Shown piece by piece: positions 1-5,287 of a stretch of 11,099 nt of DNA; positions within the stretch are counted from its first letter, which is position 1; every line of letters begins with the position of its first letter. The position numbers were made by a program, and so were the translations under genes. The notes under the pieces are model-generated. The model had not been told where the DNA came from, ran no database searches, and saw only the letters and a list, made by a program, of their open reading frames with translations. Origin of the DNA: Spirochaetota bacterium (GTDB lineage: Bacteria; Spirochaetota; Spirochaetia; Treponematales; Rectinemataceae); the NCBI GenBank assembly GCA_023421875.1, contig JAEZSM010000092.1, forward strand, positions 1 through 11,099. The letters run 5' to 3'.

Positions 1-539
1 TGACCGGCTACGTCGTCAAAGGTAGTCTTCTTGTTGGGGTCAACGTAACGCTTGGCCCTGCTCTTGCCGAACTGGAAGGCTTTGTTGTTGCCCTGCATCT
101 GGCGCATCATTATCCAAATGAGGAAGAAGCCAAAAAACCATGGAGCCAGCTCGAAAAGAATCCTCAAGGGACTAGCGCTACCTACCGCTCCCGATACTTT
201 TACGTTTTTCTCCCTGAGCTGGGTTAGCAGCTCGAGATCGAAGTAGGGAATAGACGTGGAAAATTCCACCAGGGAACCGTCCACCGCCTTGAGATAGCCG
301 TTGATCTCTTTCTGGTCCACGATCTGCACCGTGTCCACCTCGCCCAGTTCGACATAGGACAGAAATGCCGAATAGGGAATCTGGCGAGCCTGAGATTTGT
401 CGCTGAATAAGAAAAAGGAGGCGAAGAGCACCATTAAAGAAAGAAAAACTGCAAGGGCCGCCTTATTGGCCTTGGGAGGGCCGCCCTGGGGTAGTTCCGG
501 TCGGCGGGGGCTTCGATCCTGCTTGTTGTCGTCGGACAT
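1..539 (-). CDS. ftsH: ATP-dependent zinc metalloprotease FtsH, N-terminal part (gene cut by window edge)
   Basis: FtsH is a membrane-anchored AAA+ protease that degrades misassembled membrane proteins and selected cytosolic ones as a hexamer in the inner membrane. The visible 179 residues are the N-terminal region only. They contain a polar Pro-rich cytoplasmic lead of about 25 residues, a membrane segment at about 27-45, an extracytoplasmic domain at about 50-125, and a second membrane segment at about 127-145. Then comes the family signature linker MMRQMQGNNKAFQFGKSRAK, followed by TTFDDVAG, which opens the AAA domain. Walker A, Walker B and the HEXXH zinc site lie outside the window. The ATG at 537-539 directly follows the tilS stop codon with no gap. 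An AAAGGAG lies 11 nt upstream, inside tilS, so translation is probably coupled. The tilS-ftsH pairing is common in bacteria. I see no frame disruption. Confidence 0.97.
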   Translation of the reverse strand, partial: MSDDNKQDRSPRRPELPQGGPPKANKAALAVFLSLMVLFASFFLFSDKSQARQIPYSAFLSYVELGEVDTVQIVDQKEINGYLKAVDGSLVEFSTSIPYFDLELLTQLREKNVKVSGAVGSASPLRILFELAPWFFGFFLIWIMMRQMQGNNKAFQFGKSRAKRYVDPNKKTTFDDVAG

Positions 540-1988
540 TTAAAAAACAGCTCCTTTAATACGTATAACAAAGCTCCTGCCCTTCAACGGTGCGGAGCAA
601 TCTCTGAATTTTAGCTTACTGTATCCCAGCCCTTCCATGGATCCTGGGAGTACGGCTACGATGCCCTGCCGGTCCTCGGCTATGGGCACAAAGTCCCTAT
701 GCCTGCCCTCTATGCCCCAGGAGGACAATAGCTCATCGATCCTGAGGTCCTTGTCGCCCGATCGAATCCGGTCTCCTGGCCTTCTGCTCCGGATGGTCAG
801 CGGAAAGCTGAAGGCGGCCTCGGAAATGGCGGGGAAAGGCGGCTCGGCGCCCATATCTGCGCCTTCCGTACTGCGGGGTTCCTGCCAGGAACAAAGGACT
901 TCCAGCCTCCCCGCCCGATAGACGGCAGCGCCTTCAACATGGAAAAAATACCCGCCTTCTCCGCGAAAATCAAGTATAGGGAGGATTCGCAGCAGGCTCT
1001 CGTCGAGCACAACCTTATACCCCAGAAGATCGCAGGCCTGGCAGCCCGCTGCAATGGAACGACTGGCTTCCCGCAACGCCCCGAAGGAGAGCCTGCTTTT
1101 GCCCGAGAGCTTGCGCAGACAGCCTGCTAGCAGACGTATGCGAAGACTCTCGGGTAAATCGAGAAAATCCGCTAGCCGCAGCGAAGCCGATCGGCCGTCC
1201 CGTGAAAAGCTGATTCTAAGGAATGCTTCCCGGGAGAGTCTGGAGAGCGCCTCGCCGTCGGAGGCCAATCTTTGGGCCGTTGTTTCCAGGCCTTTCCTCC
1301 AGCCGGAGAATTCCCTGTCCAGGACTGGAACGATAGAGCTTCGGATTTTGTTTCGCAGATACAGCGACGAGTCGTTAGTAGAGTCCCGGGAAAATTTCAA
1401 GCCTATCGCGGCGGCGTAGGCTTCAATAAGGCTCCGGGGCACAGACAGCAAGGGCCGGCAGAGCTGGACCTTTTTACCCAGACTGCGCCGCCTGGGCATG
1501 CCCTTGAGACCTTCGAAGCTGGAGGAAGCGATAAAACGTCCGATCAGGGTTTCAAGCTGGTCATCGGCGTTATGGGCTGTGCAAACCGTGCCGCAACCCG
1601 ACCTTTCGGCTTCCCGCGCAAGAATGCCGTAGCGGAACTCTCTGGCCGCGGCTTCGATACCGATCTTTTTCAGCTTTGCCCGTTTCTCGATTGCGCCCGG
1701 GGGAATTGCGGCAATTCGCAGGGGCAGGCCTAATGCCCGGCAGCAGGCAATGACCTGCTCACGCTCAAGGGCGAGCTCCTGGACCGGCCGAAGGTTATGG
1801 ACAACGTGAAGAATCCGCAGGGGACCTGCTTTTATAGCTGCAAGGGCATAGAGGAGCACCGTAGAATCGATGCCCCCCGAATAGGCCAAAAGGATCCCGC
1901 CAGCCCAGTCGGCCAGAAGACTCGAGGCTACCGCCTCATGAACGATTCGTACCGAAGCGTTCTCGTGCATCGCTGCTTTAGTATCCAT
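540..1988 (-). CDS. tilS: tRNA(Ile)-lysidine synthetase TilS
   Basis: TilS uses ATP and lysine to convert C34 of tRNA-Ile(CAU) to lysidine, which changes both codon reading and aminoacylation from Met to Ile. It acts in the cytoplasm. The sequence shows the N-type ATP pyrophosphatase loop SGGIDS, then TAHNADDQLET, GLKGMP, RPLL and DSTNDSSLYLRNKIR, all in the usual TilS order. The C-terminal domain carries RSRRPGDRI and LLSSWGI, as in full-length TilS. Length is 482 residues from the chosen ATG (1986-1988), within the family range. The frame stays open to a TTG at 2021, but that codon begins only about 6 nt after the terminator T-run and has no Shine-Dalgarno. The ATG at 1988 has GGAAG 9 nt upstream. 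A third candidate, ATG at 1970, has no Shine-Dalgarno. The stop abuts the ftsH ATG. No convincing promoter is visible, so expression may depend on readthrough of the rplY terminator or on a promoter I cannot recognise. Confidence 0.95.
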   Translation of the reverse strand: MDTKAAMHENASVRIVHEAVASSLLADWAGGILLAYSGGIDSTVLLYALAAIKAGPLRILHVVHNLRPVQELALEREQVIACCRALGLPLRIAAIPPGAIEKRAKLKKIGIEAAAREFRYGILAREAERSGCGTVCTAHNADDQLETLIGRFIASSSFEGLKGMPRRRSLGKKVQLCRPLLSVPRSLIEAYAAAIGLKFSRDSTNDSSLYLRNKIRSSIVPVLDREFSGWRKGLETTAQRLASDGEALSRLSREAFLRISFSRDGRSASLRLADFLDLPESLRIRLLAGCLRKLSGKSRLSFGALREASRSIAAGCQACDLLGYKVVLDESLLRILPILDFRGEGGYFFHVEGAAVYRAGRLEVLCSWQEPRSTEGADMGAEPPFPAISEAAFSFPLTIRSRRPGDRIRSGDKDLRIDELLSSWGIEGRHRDFVPIAEDRQGIVAVLPGSMEGLGYSKLKFRDCSAPLKGRSFVIRIKGAVF

Positions 1989-2026
1989 CGTTCCTGACTT
2001 CCGTATGCAACCCCCACGCAAAGACT

Positions 2027-2064
2027 AAAAAGGCAGGTCCACGGGATCCTCCCGAAGACCTGCC
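2027..2064 (-). terminator. Rho-independent terminator after rplY
   Basis: Read on the minus strand, GGCAGGTC pairs perfectly with GACCTGCC (plus arms 2032-2039 and 2057-2064). Inside sits a second stem, CGGGA/TCCCG, closed by a GGA loop, and the hairpin is followed directly by TTTTT. It lies 28 bp beyond the rplY stop. It separates ispE-spoVG-tRNA-rplY from tilS-ftsH. On the plus strand there is no matching T-run, so it appears to act one way. Confidence 0.92.
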
Positions 2065-2092
2065 CCTTTCGAAAAGGAATAAAAGGACCTGA

Positions 2093-2734
2093 TCAGGCCT
2101 TGGCCTCGGCTTCCGGAGCTTCCGGAGTCTTGGCTTCGGTCTCAGTCTCGACCACGGCCTCAGCCGCTTCCTCGACCTTCTCTTCCCGGGCGAATTTGAC
2201 GATCGCGATCATGGCATCAGGGTTGGTAAGGAATTTGACATCCTTGATCGGGGCCAGGTCCCGGACATGCAAGGCGTGGTTGGCTTCCAGGCCGGAAACG
2301 TCCACTTCGATGCGCTCGGGCAGGACCGAGGGATCGCATTCCACCTCGATGTCATGGGCCTGGTGCTCGAGAATGCCTCCCTCGAGAACACCCTTGGCTG
2401 TTCCCTTGAGCACGAGCCGTACGTTGGCGTGGAGTTTCTTGCCCTCCTGGACCTCGAGAAAATCGATGTGGAGGATGTTCTTGTCCACCGCGTGGCGCTG
2501 GTGATCCTTGGCGAAAACATTAAGCTTTTTGCCTTCCACGTCGAGGGTGATGATAGTGCTTTCGGTGATGCTCTTCAGGGCCTTTTCATATTCGCTAGCA
2601 TAGACGAACAGGTTGTTCGCGGCCTTGCCCGCCCCGTAGACGACAGCGGGAATCCTTCCCGCCTTTCTGTTCTCGTTGAGATAGCCCTTGGTGGACTTCT
2701 TTCTATCGAAAGCTTTAAGTACAAAATGTTCCAT
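2093..2734 (-). CDS. rplY: 50S ribosomal protein L25, long CTC/TL5 type
   Basis: L25 of the general-stress CTC type binds 5S rRNA in the central protuberance of the large subunit. The N-terminal L25 domain runs from about residue 4 to 95 and includes the characteristic RKAGRIPAVVYG and the FAKDHQRHAVDKNILHIDFL segment. The C-terminal beta domain of the long form (about 96-185) includes VECDPSVLPERIEVDVSGLE and PDAMIAIV. A low-complexity Glu/Ala tail of about 28 residues ends the protein. The start is set at the ATG 2732-2734, because AAGGAG sits 7 nt upstream and the protein then begins MEHFVL. A GTG six codons earlier lies ahead of that Shine-Dalgarno and is rejected. The gene follows tRNA-Gln by 40 bp and ends at a strong terminator. 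In many bacteria pth follows rplY; here it does not. Confidence 0.97.
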   Translation of the reverse strand: MEHFVLKAFDRKKSTKGYLNENRKAGRIPAVVYGAGKAANNLFVYASEYEKALKSITESTIITLDVEGKKLNVFAKDHQRHAVDKNILHIDFLEVQEGKKLHANVRLVLKGTAKGVLEGGILEHQAHDIEVECDPSVLPERIEVDVSGLEANHALHVRDLAPIKDVKFLTNPDAMIAIVKFAREEKVEEAAEAVVETETEAKTPEAPEAEAKA

Positions 2735-2774
2735 TTGGAATCTCCTTACCACATTCGGCCATAACTGTGCCGTA

Positions 2775-2846
2775 CTGGGACGGCAGGATTCGAACCTGCG
2801 AATACCGGGACCAAAACCCGGGGGCTTACCGCTTGCCGACGTCCCA
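2775..2846 (-). tRNA. tRNA-Gln (anticodon UUG)
   Basis: A complete cloverleaf of 72 nt can be drawn on the minus strand. It has acceptor TGGGACG with CGTCCCA, D-stem GGC/GCC around AAGCGGTAA, anticodon stem CCGGG/CCCGG with loop TTTTGGT (anticodon TTG), and variable loop TATTC. The T-stem is GCAGG/CCTGC around TTCGAAT. The weak U1-A72 first pair and the G73 discriminator are typical glutamine identity features. CCA is not encoded (GTAC follows the acceptor), so CCA must be added by nucleotidyltransferase. The gene sits 38 bp after spoVG and 40 bp before the rplY ATG, with no terminator on either side. It is probably excised from the ispE-spoVG-rplY transcript. Confidence 0.96.
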
Positions 2847-2884
2847 AGAACGCGAGTGCAAACACAAGGCTGGGTGCTGTCGTA

Positions 2885-3169
2885 TCAGTCGAATTCGGGG
2901 ACTGTCTGGTCGTTTCCTGGAGCAGAAGCATAGGCTGCGAGAATCTTGTCCTGAAGTCTCGTCCTGAAATCGGGACATATGGGATGCGCTATATCCTTAT
3001 ATTCCCCAGTGTTCGTCCTTCTGCTAGGCATGGCGATGAAAACGCCGTTTTTCCCCTCGATGATCTTGACATTGTGCACCACGAAGCATTCATCGAAGGT
3101 GACGGTGACATACGCCTTCAATTTTCCTTCAGTCGGAACCTTGCGGATTCGGATGTCCGTTATTTCCAT
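2885..3169 (-). CDS. spoVG: SpoVG family nucleic-acid-binding regulator
   Basis: SpoVG is a small DNA- and RNA-binding protein. It was named for a sporulation phenotype in Bacillus but is widespread in non-sporulating bacteria, including Borrelia, where it acts as a global regulator. The 94-residue protein has the whole family core: MEITDIRIRK at the start, the strand around KAYVTVTFD, GKNGVFIAMPSR at 39-50, and DIAHPICPDFR at about 59-69. A short variable C-terminus follows. The ATG at 3167-3169 has AAAGGAG about 10 nt upstream. It lies 43 bp after ispE and 38 bp before tRNA-Gln, so it is probably co-transcribed with both. The ispE/spoVG neighbourhood is the same as in Bacillus (ispE-purR-yabJ-spoVG). 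Its targets here cannot be read from the sequence. Confidence 0.96.
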   Translation of the reverse strand: MEITDIRIRKVPTEGKLKAYVTVTFDECFVVHNVKIIEGKNGVFIAMPSRRTNTGEYKDIAHPICPDFRTRLQDKILAAYASAPGNDQTVPEFD

Positions 3170-3212
3170 AGCAAGGACGCTCCTTTTGTGTACACAGCTA
3201 CATGGGCTGATT

Positions 3213-4238
3213 CTAGCCTAGTCGCAGACTTGTTTCAAGCGGTTTTATTGCATGCAACGCCATGCCGTACAAGAGCTTTCGGACCGGTTCTTCAGCCCTT
3301 GCTCCGCTGATCCGCTCCTTGGCCTGCAGGGCTGATTCAGGGGAGTCGAAAATTCCGAACATGGTAGAGCCCGATCCCGAGACTTCGACGAATGAAGCTC
3401 CCAGGGAATAAAGAAGCGCTTCGATCTGTTCGTATACCGGGTATTCCCTGTACAGGACAGACGAAAAATCGTTTTTAAAGGACCAGCGCCGCGGGTTTTT
3501 TTTTAGATCATCCAGGATTCTGCGCCTTTCAGTTTCTACAGCCGCCCTTCCCCAGGGGATAGGCCGGTATTCAGAGCCGTTTTCGGCTCTGAGGGCGTCC
3601 AGGGCTGCGTATGCCCAGCCTGTGGATACTCCAAAAGAAGGGCAGATCAGCAGAATGCCAATATTCTCCAGCGGCTTAAGCGGTTCCACCGCTTCACCCC
3701 TGCCGTGTACAAACACGGCGCCGCCCCGGAAAAAGAAGGGCACATCGGAGCCTACCGAAAGGCCGATGCCAGCCAGTTCATCCGTGTCGAGGCCCAATCC
3801 GAAGGCTTTATTCAGGAGAACCAGGACGGCCGCTGCGTCGGCAGAGCCTCCTCCGAGTCCGGCCATGGCGGGTATTCCCTTTTGGACCACTACCGTGAGC
3901 GCCCGCCGAATTCCGTACCGCTCCGAGAAAAGTCTTGCCGCCTTATATACTGTTGTATCTTCGAAAGGACAATCGAAATCCCCTTCTACAATAATGTCTT
4001 GCTCGGCATGGCCTTCGCAGCCTTCGGCGCCGCTTTCGCCATCCTCCAGCCGAAGGCCCTTCGCTCCCATGGATTTCTTTTTTTCAGCATCTTTCCCCAG
4101 GGTCAAGCTTACCCTGTCGGCGAGGGAAACGCTCTGAAACAGACTTGCGATAGGATGATAGCCGTCTTCGGCCCTAGGACCTATGCTCAGGTGAAGGTTG
4201 ATTTTGGCGTAGGCGACAGCGCTGTACTCGGTATTCAT
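3213..4238 (-). CDS. ispE: 4-diphosphocytidyl-2-C-methyl-D-erythritol kinase IspE
   Basis: IspE phosphorylates CDP-methylerythritol with ATP, the fourth step of the non-mevalonate (MEP) isoprenoid pathway, in the cytoplasm. It is a GHMP kinase. Visible motifs are AYAKINLHL with the catalytic Lys near the N-terminus, the phosphate-binding glycine loop PAMAGLGGGSADAAA, GSDVPFFF with the catalytic Asp, and the third motif SGSGSTMFGIF. Length is 341 residues against about 280-300 for most IspE. Much of the excess is a hydrophilic, charged stretch roughly 50-80 residues into the protein, just before the EDTTVYKAARLF helix. The ATG at 4236-4238 places AYAKIN where the family has it, but its GGAGG is 14 nt away. 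The frame is open to GTG codons at 4259 and 4262, so an 8-residue longer product is possible. It heads the ispE-spoVG-tRNA-rplY unit. Its promoter must lie in 4263-4340, but I cannot assign good boxes. Confidence 0.95.
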   Translation of the reverse strand: MNTEYSAVAYAKINLHLSIGPRAEDGYHPIASLFQSVSLADRVSLTLGKDAEKKKSMGAKGLRLEDGESGAEGCEGHAEQDIIVEGDFDCPFEDTTVYKAARLFSERYGIRRALTVVVQKGIPAMAGLGGGSADAAAVLVLLNKAFGLGLDTDELAGIGLSVGSDVPFFFRGGAVFVHGRGEAVEPLKPLENIGILLICPSFGVSTGWAYAALDALRAENGSEYRPIPWGRAAVETERRRILDDLKKNPRRWSFKNDFSSVLYREYPVYEQIEALLYSLGASFVEVSGSGSTMFGIFDSPESALQAKERISGARAEEPVRKLLYGMALHAIKPLETSLRLG

Positions 4239-4335
4239 CTGGAAAAATCTATCCTCCACCACCCCTTTCTGTCAAAGCTTCGGAGGCCACTCTGCGTTTA
4301 TGGCGCACTTTTCACAAAAATATAACGATACATAG

Positions 4336-4364
4336 TTGACAGATTCCGATATGCTCTTTAGATT
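4336..4364 (+). promoter_or_regulatory. Sigma-70-type promoter P1 of the acidic ORF
   Basis: A perfect TTGACA -35 box (4336-4341) is followed after exactly 17 bp by TAGATT (4359-4364), a 4/6 match to TATAAT. It points toward the acidic ORF and predicts a start near 4371, leaving a leader of about 97 nt. Opposite-strand ispE starts about 100 bp to the left, so this is a divergent intergenic region. The call rests on consensus matching only. Confidence 0.7.
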
Positions 4365-4391
4365 TTCGTTGCCAGGACGCCTTAAGAGGAC

Positions 4392-4420
4392 TTGACGCTC
4401 CTGAAGTTTCTTCGCATAGT
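4392..4420 (+). promoter_or_regulatory. Possible second promoter P2 of the acidic ORF
   Basis: TTGACG (4392-4397, 5/6) is followed after 17 bp by CATAGT (4415-4420, 4/6). If used, it starts transcription near 4427 and gives a leader of about 41 nt. It lies inside the leader made from P1. The -10 box is weak, and this could be chance. Confidence 0.35.
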
Positions 4421-4453
4421 TCGCGAAAAGCTGCCGTGTTGAAGCAGGACAAA

Positions 4454-4459
4454 GGGAGG
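4454..4459 (+). promoter_or_regulatory. Strong Shine-Dalgarno of the acidic ORF
   Basis: GGGAGG is placed 8 nt before the ATG at 4468-4470, near-ideal complementarity and spacing. It is the main argument that the low-complexity ORF is translated. A CTCCT at 4398-4402 could pair with GGGAG here (one G-U pair) and mask the site. Confidence 0.75.
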
Positions 4460-4467
4460 ATGCGACC

Positions 4468-4791
4468 ATGACCCCCATTAACAGCACTTCCGTATCCAAA
4501 GGTTCGGAATGTGAATTGGCTACATTGACAGGAACCCAGCCCTGGCAGGCTTCCGGTTTTGTACTCAGGACCCCCGTTCATTTCGATGACGAATATGACG
4601 ACGATTACGACGACTTCGATGACGAAGAAGACGAACTGGACGACGATGACTTCGACGACGATGACGATGACGACTTCGACGACGATTTCGACGATGATTT
4701 CGACGACGATGACGATGATTTCGACGACGATGACGAGGATGACGAGTTCAGCTATGACGATGACGTGGAATATGACGACCTGGACGAGTGA
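4468..4791 (+). CDS. Hypothetical highly acidic low-complexity protein (Asp-rich repeats)
   Basis: I do not recognise this 107-residue protein. Residues 1-39 are ordinary and rich in Ser/Thr (one Cys, one Trp), with no signal peptide or membrane segment. Residues 40-107 contain 45 Asp and 8 Glu out of 68, with no basic residue. The acidic runs are broken at intervals by single Phe or Tyr, giving an FDDD / FDDDDDD rhythm. Asp codons alternate between GAC and GAT, so this is not a simple trinucleotide run, although 12-bp TTCGACGACGAT-like units recur. Support for a real gene comes from a consensus promoter, an optimal Shine-Dalgarno, an ATG start and a perfect hairpin terminator 20 bp after the stop. 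It is the only plus-strand gene. The tail is surely disordered. Possible roles are cation binding, chaperoning basic proteins such as ribosomal proteins, or nucleic-acid mimicry, none of which is shown by the sequence. Confidence 0.75.
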   Translation: MTPINSTSVSKGSECELATLTGTQPWQASGFVLRTPVHFDDEYDDDYDDFDDEEDELDDDDFDDDDDDDFDDDFDDDFDDDDDDFDDDDEDDEFSYDDDVEYDDLDE

Positions 4792-4811
4792 GGTTTTCAC
4801 CCAATAACGAT

Positions 4812-4839
4812 AAAAGGCCGTCCGTCGGGACGGCCTTTT
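4812..4839. terminator. Bidirectional intrinsic terminator between acidic ORF and rsfS
   Basis: AAAAGGCCGTCC (4812-4823) and GGACGGCCTTTT (4828-4839) form a perfect 12-bp inverted repeat with a four-base GTCG loop. The arms end in A4 and T4, so the structure gives a GC-rich hairpin plus a short U-run in both directions. It lies 20 bp after the acidic ORF and 37 bp after rsfS, which converge here. Confidence 0.92.
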
Positions 4840-4876
4840 CTGCTAATCAGCGCTAATTAATTATCCTTAAAACGCT

Positions 4877-5287
4877 CTACGCTCTGTTTTCCCGTTGGCT
4901 TTCGGCTCTACGTTCCGCCGAACCCAAGGTTGATCCTTCGGCGCTGACACTGTAGGCCTTAGCCTTGTACCAGAGCTTTTCAAGCTCATAGAAGCTTCTA
5001 GCCTCCTTGCTCATGATGTGGACGACCAGATCGCCGATATCCATGAGCAGCCAGCTCTCGTCCTCGCTGGCCACCGGCCGGTTGAGGGACGATATTTTTT
5101 CCGAATCCAGGTATTCCTCCACGAAGCGTGCGAGGCCTCTCATATGGGTTATTGACGATGAGCTGCCGAGAACGAAAAAATCCGTCCAGCCTGCGATTTC
5201 TCGCAGGTCCAGCACCTGTACGTCCTGCGCCTTGTGCTCGGCCAGGACTGAGGCGACAGCGAATGCCAGGGATTGACTATTGGACAC
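4877..5287 (-). CDS. rsfS: Ribosomal silencing factor RsfS (YbeB/Iojap)
   Basis: RsfS binds L14 on the 50S subunit and blocks joining with the 30S, lowering translation when nutrients are scarce. The 136-residue protein carries the family signatures WTDFFVLGS (34-42), WLLMDIGDLVVHIM (79-92) and FYELEKLW (99-106). A short polar tail of about 25 residues beyond the core is unremarkable. The start is a GTG at 5285-5287, with GGGAGGG only about 4 nt upstream. The gene overlaps the end of the LCP gene by 11 bp, so it is translationally linked as the last gene of the obg-nadD-yqeK-LCP-rsfS operon. An ATG at 5287-5289 is out of frame. The nadD-yqeK-rsfS association is widely conserved. Confidence 0.95.
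   Translation of the reverse strand: MSNSQSLAFAVASVLAEHKAQDVQVLDLREIAGWTDFFVLGSSSSITHMRGLARFVEEYLDSEKISSLNRPVASEDESWLLMDIGDLVVHIMSKEARSFYELEKLWYKAKAYSVSAEGSTLGSAERRAESQRENRA

Noticed and set aside
52..246. Short plus-strand ORF near the left edge
   Set aside because: It is antisense to the FtsH linker and second membrane segment, and has no Shine-Dalgarno or family resemblance.
2732..2752. Longer L25 starting at the GTG 2750-2752
   Set aside because: The Shine-Dalgarno AAGGAG lies inside that extension, 7 nt before the ATG at 2732-2734, where the L25 family begins.
4618..4790. Tandem repeat or CRISPR-like array within the acidic ORF
   Set aside because: The units are short, uneven and coding, with GAC/GAT variation; there are no spacers or fixed-length repeats.
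4312..4800. Minus-strand ORF opposite the acidic gene, very rich in Val and Ile, resembling a membrane protein
   Set aside because: It is the complement of GAC/GAT repeats, which reads as GTC/ATC. It runs across the divergent promoter region and through the acidic gene and has no Shine-Dalgarno or family motif.
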